Shown: positions 17,773-27,134 of the stretch, piece by piece | Layout of the letters: every line of letters begins with the position of its first letter | Numbering within the stretch: position 1 is the first letter of the stretch | The notes under the pieces: model-generated | Told to the model about the DNA's origin: nothing | Databases searched by the model: none | The model's input: only the letters and a program-made list of their open reading frames with translations | Translations under genes and position numbers: made by a program | Source of the DNA: Brachyspira suanatina | GTDB taxonomy: Bacteria; Spirochaetota; Brachyspiria; Brachyspirales; Brachyspiraceae | DNA length: 64,000 nucleotides | NCBI RefSeq assembly: GCF_001049755.1 | Contig: NZ_CVLB01000001.1 | Coordinates: 248,001-312,000, forward strand | Direction: 5' to 3'

Positions 17773-18234
17773 TTAATCCATTTTTTTATTCATTTTATCC
17801 TGATTTGTTGCAGGCTCATAAAAATATAATGCCAGTATAGTTTGAAGCGGAAACATTATAATAGCTTCAATAAACATACTAAATCTTCTTATAGTATATA
17901 TAACATCTTTTTTAAGAGCAAATACATTCACTATATAAAGTATTTTACTAGCAGCAAATGCCGCAAACAATAATATTATTAAAAAATAAGGCAATGTATT
18001 TGGTGCCGGTAATATAGTAATATATTTAGGTGTTTCATTATTATTGCAATTAACTATAAAAAGATATATACCAAACAAATATATAAAAGCAAATATTGCA
18101 TCTAATATAATTGTAATAAGTTCAGCTTTTTTATGTGAAATTTCAGGATAAAGTAAAGTTCCGCATGATCTGCATTGTTTAGCGTATTTATCATTCACTG
18201 TTTTACAAGATTTACATTTAATAGTTTTAGCCAT
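17773..18234 (-). CDS. Zinc-ribbon membrane protein, unknown function
   Basis: 153 residues. An N-terminal zinc ribbon (CKSCKTVNDKYAKQCRSC, two CxxC knuckles within the first ~25 residues) is followed by about four hydrophobic helices (ELITIILDAIFAFIYLFGIY, then LPYFLIILLFAAFAASKILY, and two near the C-terminus). The ribbon would face the cytoplasm. This architecture is common in bacteria with no fixed function. First gene of a three-gene leftward unit with the panC-like gene and the small Ile/Lys-rich gene, preceded by a strong promoter. Confidence 0.75.
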   Translation of the reverse strand: MAKTIKCKSCKTVNDKYAKQCRSCGTLLYPEISHKKAELITIILDAIFAFIYLFGIYLFIVNCNNNETPKYITILPAPNTLPYFLIILLFAAFAASKILYIVNVFALKKDVIYTIRRFSMFIEAIIMFPLQTILALYFYEPATNQDKMNKKMD

Positions 18235-18293
18235 AGTTCTAGAATAGCTCCTTCATTATTGTCAATATTATCGTAACTATTGTTTAAAAAATA

Positions 18294-18322
18294 ATCATAT
18301 TTATAAATTGTAAAATTGTCAA
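18294..18322 (-). promoter_or_regulatory. Promoter of the zinc-ribbon/panC-like unit
   Basis: Minus strand: -35 TTGACA (18322-18317), 17-base spacer, -10 TATGAT (18299-18294). The start codon at 18234 is 60 bases from the -10 box. Confidence 0.7.
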
Positions 18323-18371
18323 CTATTATAATAAATTAAAAATTATTTTGTATTATATTCAATTAAATAAT

Positions 18372-18412
18372 AATAAAGCTAATAGAAGTATAGATTTTCT
18401 ATTAGCTTTATT
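18372..18412 (-). terminator. Terminator of the efflux operon
   Basis: AATAAAGCTAATAGAA pairs with TTCTATTAGCTTTATT (16-bp perfect stem). The minus-strand tail is AT-rich with short T runs. It lies 27 bases beyond the RND gene stop. Confidence 0.75.
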
Positions 18413-18438
18413 AATTTTATTTTAAGTACAAGTTTTTA

Positions 18439-21400
18439 TTAATGTCCTGCAGTAGTTATAGTAGTAGTAATTTCTTCTGAAGGATTTTTTGTTGGAGGTA
18501 TTTTTATAAGTTTCAAGTCAAACATAATCATAAACATACAAGGTAAGAATATGAGTGTAAGCAATGAAGCAAATAAAAGTCCGTAAGCTAATGCCATAAC
18601 TATAGGAATAATGATATCTGCTCTACCGCCTATACCATAAACAGTAGGTAAAAGTCCAACAACTGTAGTAACAGTAGTTAAGAATACCGGACGAAGTCTT
18701 TGCTTAGCTCCATCAACAATAGCCTTAGCAACACCTTTTTTACCGCCTTCAACACCTTCATCTATGATTTTGTTAATCAAGTCAACAAGTATGATACCAT
18801 TGTTTACAACAACACCCGCCAAACCGATGATACCTACAACACCCATGAATGATAAAGGCATCTTGTGAATAGCAAATCCCAATAATACCCCAATTAAACC
18901 GAATGGAATAATGACCATTATCATGATAGGCTGTATGAATCTGTTTAACTGAAGCAATAATACAATGTATACAAATATGAATGCCATAGCAAAACTGAAT
19001 AATAATTGTTTTATAGCTTTCATAGTTTCTTTAGCTTCACCGCCGAATTCTAATTTTAAGCCTCTGTACTCTTTATTGAAATCTTTAAATCTTTCTCTTA
19101 CTGCTGCCATAACCTGCTGAGAAGTATTTTTTCCGTATTCTATACCAGCTGTAATAGTTATTGTTCTTTCACCATTATAGTGCTTTAATGTTGAAAGTCC
19201 ATTAGCTTTTTCTACTGAGGCAATATTTTTAAGATATATCAATCTTCCACTTGAGTTAGGTATTAGAAGATCATTTAAATATTTAGCATCATAAGTGAAC
19301 TGATCATCAAATACTACTCTAAAGTCTAATTTGTTTTCAAGTTCCTGTATATATGTAGCTTCAGTACCATAATATGCAGTTCTAACTTCATTAGCTACAT
19401 TTGCCACGCTAACTCCAAGTTCTGCAATTTTATTATAGTCAAGCATTACTCTTAATTCTTCTTTACCTATTTTATCGTCATCGTCAATATCTATAACTCC
19501 AGGAACTGTAGCTAAGTATGATTTTATTTCATCTTTAGCTTTTTTAGCAAGTTCAGTGTCATTTCCTACTATTTTTATGTCTACAGGATCTCCAGGGTCA
19601 ACAGAACCTTTAGTATTCATCATAAATACTGGAACAGTTTGTCTTATATCTGTTTTATCTATTTCCTGATTTATCAAGGCAACAAGCTCATCGGCTGTTC
19701 TTTCCCTTTCAGCAGCAGGAACTAAATAAACCATAATACCAGCTAAACTTCCTTTTTCTTCAGAAACAATCTCTTGGTCAACCTGCTTACCTACAAGAGA
19801 GTATAAAGCAATAAGTTCTTCAGGTTTTACAACAGATGAAACAGCATTTTCTATTTTAGCAATTTGTTCAGTTGTAACATCTTTTGTAGTACCTGTAGGC
19901 ATTTCTATATTAATAACTATAGTATCAGCACTTGTATCATATATAAGTACGAAGTTTTTGAAACTGTTTTGTGCTAAGAATATAGAAGCTATAAACATAA
20001 CTACAAAGAATCCTATAACTATATATCTTACATGTATTAATTTCTCTAATATTGCCCCAAAAGGTATTTTCATTTTATCGAATAAAGCATCTTTGTCGAA
20101 ATCAAGAGGATTTTTAAATTTGCTTTTCTTTTTAGGTTTATAAGATTTATATTTATCTTCTTTATCCTGTAATTGGTTAGGAAGTATTAATACCGCCTGA
20201 AGCATACTAACTACAAGAGTAAATATAACGATTCTTGGGAAAAGGTTTAATATTTTACCCATTATACCGCTGATTGTAAGCATAGGGAAGAATGCCGCAA
20301 CTGTTGTAAGTGTTGAAGCAAGCATAGGCATTACAACATCGGAAACGGCAAGTCTTGTAGCTTCAAGTCCTTTATATCCAGCCTGTTTAAAGTTGAATAT
20401 GTTTTCAGATACTACTATCGAGTTATCTACTATCATACCGAGTACAGTAATAATAGCAGCTAATGACATTGTATTGAATGTTATTCCTGCCACCTGCATA
20501 TATATAAAACATGCAAACATAGTAAGTATCATACCCAAACTTGTGAACATAGCACTTTTGAAATCTAAGAATATAATTAATGTTATAAATATGATTATAA
20601 ATCCTTGAATAAGGTTTGAAGTTACAATACTTAAAAGTGATTTAATAGTTCTTGATTTATCACCCATAACAGATACTTGAATGTTGTCAGGAACTATATC
20701 GGCATTTTCAGCTAAATACTGGTTAACCACATCAATAGTTTTAAGAATGTCGGCATTTTCATTTTTTACAACTGACAAAGAATAACCAGGTGCTCTGTTT
20801 ACTCTCATGTATACAGTTTTATCTTCAAAACCTGATTTAACAGTTGCTATATCATTAACACTTACTCTCTGTCCATTGAATGTAGAACGAATTATAACAT
20901 TACTTGCTTCCATAGGATCTTGGAATTCACCGTAAGTTACAACAGTTTGTTCCTTTCCACCTGTTTCTATATCACCGCCTGTAGCTCTTATGTTTCTTAT
21001 GCTAAGTGCATTAACAACATCGCTTAAAGCTATATAGTTTTGCTGCATTTTTATAGGATCAACATACACTTTAATTTCAGGGTCTGTTCTTCCATCAACT
21101 CTTATTTCAGATACGCCTTCAAGTCTTACAAGTTCATTTTCAAGTCTTTGGCTGAAATCAAATAATTCTCTTTCATCACCTTCCATACCTTCTTTGAAGT
21201 GTACAGCTAAAGTATATATATCCATTTTATTAGGGTTTAAGTCATAAGTTGTAACTTCTTCAACATCTTCTGATAAATCCGGAACATTCTGCATTTGTCT
21301 GAATATTTCATCTTTAACAGGTTGTCTATTTGGTATAGTTTCATCTAATTTTACTATAATAATTGCGGCATTTTCAATGATTGTTGTATTATATTCATCT

Positions 21401-21633
21401 ATACCGGATATCCCCTGTAATTCTTCTTCTATAGGTATAACAGCATTCTGTTCTACGTCAAGCGGAGTAGCACCGGGATATACTACAGATATTAACATCA
21501 TATCCAAATCTGTAGATGGAATTGATTCTTTTCTTAAATTAAAATAGTAGTATCCTCCTACAAATAATATAGCCATTACTATTATATTTACAAGCATCGT
21601 TTTTTTGGCGAAAAATACTATAATTCTTTCCAT
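18439..21633 (-). CDS. RND-family efflux transporter, inner-membrane pump
   Basis: Proton-driven export pump of the AcrB/MdtB superfamily. 1064 residues, full length: N-terminal helix, two large periplasmic loops (about 35-330 and 560-860) and two sets of helices. Helix 4 carries GMIVDNSIVVSENI, with one of the two Asp used for proton relay and Asn at the second, a common variant. GIIGLAGVVVNNGIILVD marks helix 10. It ends with a Thr-rich tail (EEITTTITTAGH). It is third in the tetR-tolC-RND run; there is no periplasmic adaptor gene in the operon. A strong stem-loop lies in the 151-base gap before it. Likely substrates are drugs, detergents or bile-like compounds (inference). Confidence 0.92.
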   Translation of the reverse strand: MERIIVFFAKKTMLVNIIVMAILFVGGYYYFNLRKESIPSTDLDMMLISVVYPGATPLDVEQNAVIPIEEELQGISGIDEYNTTIIENAAIIIVKLDETIPNRQPVKDEIFRQMQNVPDLSEDVEEVTTYDLNPNKMDIYTLAVHFKEGMEGDERELFDFSQRLENELVRLEGVSEIRVDGRTDPEIKVYVDPIKMQQNYIALSDVVNALSIRNIRATGGDIETGGKEQTVVTYGEFQDPMEASNVIIRSTFNGQRVSVNDIATVKSGFEDKTVYMRVNRAPGYSLSVVKNENADILKTIDVVNQYLAENADIVPDNIQVSVMGDKSRTIKSLLSIVTSNLIQGFIIIFITLIIFLDFKSAMFTSLGMILTMFACFIYMQVAGITFNTMSLAAIITVLGMIVDNSIVVSENIFNFKQAGYKGLEATRLAVSDVVMPMLASTLTTVAAFFPMLTISGIMGKILNLFPRIVIFTLVVSMLQAVLILPNQLQDKEDKYKSYKPKKKSKFKNPLDFDKDALFDKMKIPFGAILEKLIHVRYIVIGFFVVMFIASIFLAQNSFKNFVLIYDTSADTIVINIEMPTGTTKDVTTEQIAKIENAVSSVVKPEELIALYSLVGKQVDQEIVSEEKGSLAGIMVYLVPAAERERTADELVALINQEIDKTDIRQTVPVFMMNTKGSVDPGDPVDIKIVGNDTELAKKAKDEIKSYLATVPGVIDIDDDDKIGKEELRVMLDYNKIAELGVSVANVANEVRTAYYGTEATYIQELENKLDFRVVFDDQFTYDAKYLNDLLIPNSSGRLIYLKNIASVEKANGLSTLKHYNGERTITITAGIEYGKNTSQQVMAAVRERFKDFNKEYRGLKLEFGGEAKETMKAIKQLLFSFAMAFIFVYIVLLLQLNRFIQPIMIMVIIPFGLIGVLLGFAIHKMPLSFMGVVGIIGLAGVVVNNGIILVDLINKIIDEGVEGGKKGVAKAIVDGAKQRLRPVFLTTVTTVVGLLPTVYGIGGRADIIIPIVMALAYGLLFASLLTLIFLPCMFMIMFDLKLIKIPPTKNPSEEITTTITTAGH

Positions 21634-21709
21634 ATATCGCTAAATCTCCTCTATATTGATTGTCTAAATTAATGTATCTAATTAAATTAAATTAAGATTT
21701 TGTTATTAA

Positions 21710-21738
21710 GGAGGCTAATTTTTTATTAATTAACCTCC
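21710..21738 (-). other. Stem-loop between tolC-like and RND genes
   Basis: GGAGGCTAATT and AATTAACCTCC can pair over 11 bp with one mismatch as DNA (a G-T wobble in RNA) and a 7-base loop. No T-run follows on the transcribed strand, so it is not a typical terminator. It may be a processing or attenuation structure setting the ratio of outer-membrane channel to pump. Confidence 0.45.
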
Positions 21739-21784
21739 TAAATAAATATTTTTATCCCTCTAAATCCTTATTGAAAGTTGCTAT

Positions 21785-23239
21785 TTATTCGTAATCCATT
21801 GCAAGCAAAGCTCTATAATCAAATATAGTTGTTATAAATTCGTACTGAAGATTTAAAAGCTCTGTTTGAGTGGCTACAAGTTCCAACCTTGATGTAAGAA
21901 GATCATCAACTTCTAAACGTCCTTGATCAAGTTTTTGAAGCTGTGTAGCTATTCTTGAATTGATTGCTCTTATCTGCATTTGTTTGCTTGCTATTAAATT
22001 TTTATAAGCATTAAATTTTGAAATATATGTCTGCAATTGTGTATTAAAATCTTTCTCTAATTGATCATATTGTGCTATTATTCCATATAAGGAGTTTTCA
22101 GCCATTTGATATTGTGCTTTATTGGCTCTGTTTCCTATAGGGTATGAGAATTGTACTCCGGCAAAGAAATCAACATTTGTCATACTATTAAAAGATTGAA
22201 AATATCCATCACTGTTAGGGCTAAGTCCATTAAGACTTACACTACCCACAAAGTCTAAATTAGGGAGAGTACCGTTTTTCATAGCTTCAAGAGTATATTC
22301 TGCTCTTATTTTTGATTGATATGCTATTTGACCATTTACACTATCAGCAAAAGGAACAGCTTCCATCTGCATATTGCTTCCTAAATCTAAATAAGCATCC
22401 CATGTGGTATGATCAGGCTTTATATTGGTTACAGGCATAAAGAAACTTACAGTTGCCAAAAGACTATCTAAATTAATCTGATTCTGTGCATAGTAATCAC
22501 TATATACCATAGTTTGAGTTCTGGCATTCTGATAAGAGTCATTATCTATAAGTCCATTATTATATCTGTCTCTCATCTGATTTTCAAATCTTTTTGCAGT
22601 TATATACATGTTTCTATAGTATGCAAGAAGTTTTTCATACATTATCCATTGATAGTAAATTTTCTGATATGAAACAATAACGCTTGCATCATCTAACTTT
22701 CTTTGAAGCTTGGCTATAGCAAGAGCATATTCTGCATCTTTTATAGGATACCTGTCTAAAGTACCAAAAAAATTTCTTAAAAGAGGTTGAGTTACTTCTA
22801 ATGTTAATGAAGGCTGATAATTATTAAAATCTACAGACTGACCTCCAGGCATATTTAATTTTCCGCCCAAAAAAGATGTGTGAGTTAAATTAACAGACCA
22901 TTTAGTTCCTGTATAAGGTATTAAAGAGCCCAGTCCTATTCCTGCTTGTATTCCTGTAGCATTGACACTTGGGCTGGCTGTAGTGCTTGTATATCCGCTT
23001 GATAAACTTCCGTATTTACCTACAGCTCCAAGCTGTGCAGATAAATTTACATCTCCGGAACTTTCAGCACTAAGCAAATTCATTTCAGCATTAGTTTCTG
23101 TTACAGCATTAATCTTTAGTTCTGGTATTTGATCTCTTATAGTTTCCATATAAGAGGCATAAGTCAAAACATTTGTTTGACCATATAAAATATTTATAAA
23201 TATGATAGAACATAAAATTATTTTAACACTTATTTTCAT
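21785..23239 (-). CDS. TolC-family outer-membrane efflux protein
   Basis: Outer-membrane channel partner of the RND pump. 484 residues with a signal peptide (MKISVKIILCSIIFINILYG). Two repeats of long alpha-helical hairpins with Gln/Asn-rich coiled segments (YALAIAKLQRKLDDASVIVS and AQYDQLEKDFNTQLQTYISK) alternate with strand regions (SLTLEVTQPLLRNFFG; FAGVQFSYPIGNRANKAQY), the usual TolC duplication. It lies 61 bases after tetR. The LTLEVTQPLLR motif is typical of the family. Confidence 0.88.
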   Translation of the reverse strand: MKISVKIILCSIIFINILYGQTNVLTYASYMETIRDQIPELKINAVTETNAEMNLLSAESSGDVNLSAQLGAVGKYGSLSSGYTSTTASPSVNATGIQAGIGLGSLIPYTGTKWSVNLTHTSFLGGKLNMPGGQSVDFNNYQPSLTLEVTQPLLRNFFGTLDRYPIKDAEYALAIAKLQRKLDDASVIVSYQKIYYQWIMYEKLLAYYRNMYITAKRFENQMRDRYNNGLIDNDSYQNARTQTMVYSDYYAQNQINLDSLLATVSFFMPVTNIKPDHTTWDAYLDLGSNMQMEAVPFADSVNGQIAYQSKIRAEYTLEAMKNGTLPNLDFVGSVSLNGLSPNSDGYFQSFNSMTNVDFFAGVQFSYPIGNRANKAQYQMAENSLYGIIAQYDQLEKDFNTQLQTYISKFNAYKNLIASKQMQIRAINSRIATQLQKLDQGRLEVDDLLTSRLELVATQTELLNLQYEFITTIFDYRALLAMDYE

Positions 23240-23300
23240 TTACTCTCCTTATCACATCAAATCATACAATATTAATTCTTAATTTATTTGATAAAAAACA

Positions 23301-24029
23301 TTATTTTTTGAAACTATATTTGTGTATATTTTTACTTCCAAGCAAAAGCAGCAATGTTTTATACAATGTGTCAATTAAATTATCCAAATTCACATCTAAT
23401 GTTCTTTCTGCTTCTTCATGCACTATATCTTTTTCATCTCCTTTATAATAGTAAAGCTTTCTGTCTAGGTTATAATATTTATTTAATATTAATTCATTTC
23501 CTATTCCTGAGGCTGCCACTATCATCTGCATATAAATGTCTTGAGGATCTATTACCGGATTGAAATATTTTTCATCAATTTTCTTATCTATGAATATTAA
23601 CAGTTCTGAAAACCAATAATTTAGTACAAGGTCTTTATTTATATTATCTTTTAATTTCTGCATTCTTTCTTTGCTGTTAAAAAACATAGCCTGCAACTCA
23701 AACATTATTTTTCCAAATTCCTTGGCTGTTATAAAGAAAAATTTTCTAAAAGCATTAAATAATTCAAATATAGCTTTTTCAGGTTCATCATAAAAATTTT
23801 CTATAATATCTCTTGGATTTACTTCTGTTTTATTGCTGTTAATCAATGCTATTACAATTTCATCTATATTTGAATAATATTTGTAAACACCTCCTTGGCT
23901 TAAACCTGACTCTTTTACGATATCTTTCATCTTTACACTATATGCAGGCTTTTTAAAAAAAACCCTAATAGCTGCATCTAGTATTATCTTCCTTTTGTTC
24001 TCAAAATATTCTTGATTAACTTTAGGCAT
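23301..24029 (-). CDS. TetR-family repressor of the efflux operon
   Basis: 242 residues from the ATG at 24029 (MPKVNQEYFENKR); the longer frame to 24182 would add a hydrophobic stretch untypical of TetR and cover the promoter and operator. The helix-turn-helix is at about 25-50 (VKMKDIVKESGLSQGGVYKY), followed by YYSNIDEIVIALIN. The C-terminal ligand-binding helices diverge as usual. As first gene of tetR-tolC-RND it is probably autoregulated through the palindrome at 24078-24101. The best Shine-Dalgarno (AGAGGTG) is about 16 bases from the ATG, so the exact start is less certain. Confidence 0.85.
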   Translation of the reverse strand: MPKVNQEYFENKRKIILDAAIRVFFKKPAYSVKMKDIVKESGLSQGGVYKYYSNIDEIVIALINSNKTEVNPRDIIENFYDEPEKAIFELFNAFRKFFFITAKEFGKIMFELQAMFFNSKERMQKLKDNINKDLVLNYWFSELLIFIDKKIDEKYFNPVIDPQDIYMQMIVAASGIGNELILNKYYNLDRKLYYYKGDEKDIVHEEAERTLDVNLDNLIDTLYKTLLLLLGSKNIHKYSFKK

Positions 24030-24077
24030 TGTATTATTTTGGTGTTCACCTCTTATTTGAAAAATTAATATGAAAAT

Positions 24078-24101
24078 AAAAACGACATATATGTCATTTT
24101 T
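24078..24101. promoter_or_regulatory. Candidate TetR operator
   Basis: Perfect 12-bp palindrome GACATATATGTC (24084-24095) extended by flanking A5/T5 arms to 24 bp with one mismatching pair. It sits about 14 bases downstream of the -10 box of the tetR promoter, where a bound repressor would block initiation. I saw no second copy in the 61-base tetR-tolC gap. Confidence 0.6.
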
Positions 24102-24114
24102 ATTTGTAAAATCT

Positions 24115-24143
24115 ATATTATTACAATTAGTTTTTATTGTCAA
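24115..24143 (-). promoter_or_regulatory. Promoter of the tetR-tolC-RND operon
   Basis: Minus strand: -35 TTGACA (24143-24138), 17-base spacer, -10 TAATAT (24120-24115). The predicted start near 24108 puts the palindrome at about +7 to +30. Confidence 0.6.
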
Positions 24144-24328
24144 TATATTTTGTATAGAAAAATTTACAGTTTTTATATGCAAATTATAAAACTATATAAA
24201 AATATTATGAAATATACTACATTTGATACATAAAATATTTGTAATTAACTATTGTAAATATTTATATTTAGTTTAATATTAACGTATAGAATAACTTCAA
24301 TAAAATTTTGAAATGGAGTTTGATTATT

Positions 24329-24664
24329 ATGGAAGTAAATATTAAAGAGTTAGATAACAACACTGTAATATTGAAATTAGATGGAGATATTGATGTTTAT
24401 ACCTCATCTGATTTAAAAGATTCTATTTTTTCCCAAATAGAACTTGGTGCAAAAAAAATAATAGTAGATATGGAAGATGTTTATTACATAGACAGTAGCG
24501 GAATAGGGGTATTTATTTCAGCACTTGGTACATTTAAGAAGGTAAATGGTAAAATATGTTTTGTTAAAGTTACAGATCCAGTTAAAAAGGTGTTTGAACT
24601 TACTAAAATTAATAGTTTTTTCCCTGTATTTACAACTGAAACTGAGGCTTTAGCTAATTTTTAA
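24329..24664 (+). CDS. STAS-domain anti-sigma-factor antagonist
   Basis: 111 residues from the ATG at 24329 with GGAG 10 bases upstream; the TTG at 24308 in the same frame would overlap it. Single STAS domain like SpoIIAA: LDGDIDVYTSSDLKD, KKIIVDMEDVYYIDSSGIGV, and VFELTKINSFFPVF. By alignment to SpoIIAA the phosphorylated serine is Ser56 (first Ser of DSSG). Such proteins release a sigma factor or act in phospho-switch relays when dephosphorylated by a PP2C phosphatase. No kinase or sigma gene is adjacent. It has its own short unit upstream of atpB. Confidence 0.88.
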   Translation: MEVNIKELDNNTVILKLDGDIDVYTSSDLKDSIFSQIELGAKKIIVDMEDVYYIDSSGIGVFISALGTFKKVNGKICFVKVTDPVKKVFELTKINSFFPVFTTETEALANF

Positions 24665-24708
24665 TTTATTTGAATGTTAATATAAATTAAATTTAGTTAA
24701 AATACAAA

Positions 24709-24734
24709 AAATAAGCTCTAAGAGTTGATTTTTT
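24709..24734 (+). terminator. Probable terminator after the STAS gene
   Basis: AAATAAGCTC TAA GAGTTGATTT forms a stem with a 3-base loop, one mismatch and one wobble, followed by six T. It separates the STAS gene from atpB. Confidence 0.5.
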
Positions 24735-24821
24735 ATTTAATAGTTATAAAATTATTACAATTTATAATAAATATTTTTATTATTTTAATGAAATTCGTAT
24801 ACAAGGTAGTAATTGTTTATT

Positions 24822-25733
24822 ATGGTTAAAGAATTATTTTTGCTTAGGAAAGTTTTCATATTAACTTTAGTATTAAGCTGTGTATTTTCTGCTAATATTC
24901 TTTACGGTGCTGAAACTATTAATGATTATATAATGGAAGAAATAACTGATAATACAGAGCATCCATTCTATACAATCCCTATAAAATTTGGAAAATACAT
25001 TGATTTTGATTTTAAGATAACAAAGCATATAATATTAGTGACTTTAGCAGGTGTTTTATCTGTATGCAGTATGAAATACTTGGCTCATAAACTTAAACGT
25101 CCTTTAAATAGACCTACATATTTACAAAGTATATTGGAAGGTTTAATAGACTATATGAATAAAGATGTTATCGGTGCCACTTTAGGAGAAGAGGGTAAAA
25201 AATATGTGCCTTTTTGTCTTACGGTATTTTTATTTGTATTATTTTCAAACATATTAGGACTTATACCTGCATCTATCAAATTTCCTACAGAAGATGGAAA
25301 TCATTCTTATATAGCAGGCGGACTTGGTGCCAATATAGGATTTACTGCTGCTATAGCAGTGGTTGTATTTATAGTTTATGTTATTGCTGGAATAAGAAAA
25401 AAGGGCATAATAAAATACTGGACTGGTTTGGTTCCTAAAGGTCTTCCTATACCATTAATACCTATAATATGGGTATTAGAGTTTATTACATTATTCAACA
25501 GAGCTTTTGCTCTTGCGATTCGTTTGTTTGCAAACATAACAGGCGGACATATAATGATGATAGTCATACCATATTTGATAGTTATGTCTGGTACATTATT
25601 GGTTTCCCCATTTGCGGTATTATTCTTAGGATTTATATATGTACTTGAAATGTTTGTAGCGGTTTTACAGGCTTATATATTCTCATTATTATCAGCAGTT
25701 TATATTGGAATTGCTATTAGTGATGAGCATTAA
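24822..25733 (+). CDS. atpB: ATP synthase F0 subunit a
   Basis: Membrane subunit forming the proton half-channels. 303 residues from the ATG at 24822 (an in-frame TTG at 24813 is less likely). The N-terminus looks like a signal-anchor segment (RKVFILTLVLSCVFSANILYG), followed by a periplasmic stretch and 5-6 helices. The essential Arg is in FALAIRLFANITGGHIMM, and Gln/Glu-bearing helices (VLEMFVAVLQAYIFSLLSAV) match the family. First gene of the atpBEFHHA-GT-G cluster; atpE follows after 36 bases. No atpI precedes it. Confidence 0.95.
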   Translation: MVKELFLLRKVFILTLVLSCVFSANILYGAETINDYIMEEITDNTEHPFYTIPIKFGKYIDFDFKITKHIILVTLAGVLSVCSMKYLAHKLKRPLNRPTYLQSILEGLIDYMNKDVIGATLGEEGKKYVPFCLTVFLFVLFSNILGLIPASIKFPTEDGNHSYIAGGLGANIGFTAAIAVVVFIVYVIAGIRKKGIIKYWTGLVPKGLPIPLIPIIWVLEFITLFNRAFALAIRLFANITGGHIMMIVIPYLIVMSGTLLVSPFAVLFLGFIYVLEMFVAVLQAYIFSLLSAVYIGIAISDEH

Positions 25734-25766
25734 TTATAAATAAAATTATCATAAAAAGGAGAATAA

Positions 25767-25991
<225 letters not shown>

Positions 25992-26021
25992 TACAAAATA
26001 AAATGATTTGGAGGTATATGT

Positions 26022-26525
26022 ATGGCACTTTTAAAAATAGATCCTGGTATTATAATTTGGACTTGGATCACATTTTTACTAGTTCTTGCTATATTAGGTG
26101 CTTCTACTTGGAAAATAATTTTGAAGGGTTTGAATGCTCGCGCTGATAAGATACAAGAAGATTTAGAAGAAGCTGAAAAAACTAGAGAAAATGCTAAAAA
26201 ATCTTTAGCAGCATATAGAGAGCAAATTGATAATGCTAAAGCTGAAGCCAGTGCTATCATAGAAAATGCTAGAGTTGAGGCTAATAGGATTAGAGATAAA
26301 ATTATTAATAATGCTAGAGAGGAAGCAGAACTTAATAAAAACAAAATTATGTCTGAAATAGACAGATCTAAAGAAGAGGCTATGAATAGTGTAAAAAAAC
26401 AGGCACTTGATATTGCTGTTGTTATGGCGGAAACTATTCTTAAAAGAAATGTTAATAAAGAAGATAATCAGGCTTTGATTAATGAATTTATTAATAATGC
26501 TAACAAAGAAAACAATCAGAAATGA
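26022..26525 (+). CDS. atpF: ATP synthase F0 subunit b
   Basis: Peripheral-stalk subunit. 167 residues: one N-terminal membrane helix (IIIWTWITFLLVLAILGAST), then a long charged helix (DKIQEDLEEAEKTRENAKKS through VKKQALDIAVVMAETILKRN) that dimerises and binds delta. GGAGG lies upstream of the ATG. Only one b gene is present, so the stalk is the homodimeric type unless another b lies elsewhere. Confidence 0.94.
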   Translation: MALLKIDPGIIIWTWITFLLVLAILGASTWKIILKGLNARADKIQEDLEEAEKTRENAKKSLAAYREQIDNAKAEASAIIENARVEANRIRDKIINNAREEAELNKNKIMSEIDRSKEEAMNSVKKQALDIAVVMAETILKRNVNKEDNQALINEFINNANKENNQK

Positions 26526-26559
26526 TATTTAAGAGTTTTTTAGGAAGTAAATTAATCTT

Positions 26560-27108
26560 ATGAAAGAAAATGATAAATTACAGATACTGAAACCTACAGC
26601 TAGTGCTATATTTGATATAGCCAGAGAGCTTGGAATGATAAAAGAAATATATAATGAACTTTTAGAATGTTCAAAATTATTTCAGGATATTGATATAAAA
26701 AAATATTTTTTTGATAAATCAATTTCAAAGAAAGATAAAAAAGAATTAATAGATAAAAGATTAAAACCAATACTTTCTAAAGAAACTTATGCTTTTGTAT
26801 CTATATTAACAGAACATGACAGTATAGATGTACTGCCTGATATTGCAGCTTTGTATAAAGAGATAGCAGATGATTATAGTAATATAGTTAGAGTTCGCAT
26901 TATTACAGCAAGCACTATTGATGATAAGACAGTAGAAGATATAATTCAAACTGTTAGATGTTTTTCTAATAATGAGATATCTTATGAGACTGTAGTTGAT
27001 GAAAATATTATAGGCGGAATAATAGTATATATTGGCTCTGTTGTTTATGATTATAGTATAAAAAAACAAATAGATTTATTGCAAAGTAAATTTACCTATG
27101 GTAATTAA
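26560..27108 (+). CDS. atpH: ATP synthase F1 subunit delta, first of two
   Basis: Links the peripheral stalk to the alpha3beta3 head. 182 residues, family length. The N-terminal helical domain begins [17 protein letters not shown], and the C-terminal domain has the conserved [20 protein letters not shown] followed by [13 protein letters not shown]. It lies 34 bases after atpF. A second delta-like gene follows immediately, which is unusual; this copy has the standard length and position and the usual N-terminal domain, so it is the better candidate for the structural subunit. Confidence 0.88.
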   Translation: MKENDKLQILKPTASAIFDIARELGMIKEIYNELLECSKLFQDIDIKKYFFDKSISKKDKKELIDKRLKPILSKETYAFVSILTEHDSIDVLPDIAALYKEIADDYSNIVRVRIITASTIDDKTVEDIIQTVRCFSNNEISYETVVDENIIGGIIVYIGSVVYDYSIKKQIDLLQSKFTYGN

Positions 27109-27134
27109 TTAATAAACATTATAGGAGTTATAAT

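Noticed and set aside
24030-24182. N-terminal extension of the TetR gene
   Set aside because: Would place a hydrophobic stretch before the HTH domain and run through the promoter and operator; the ATG at 24029 is the natural start.
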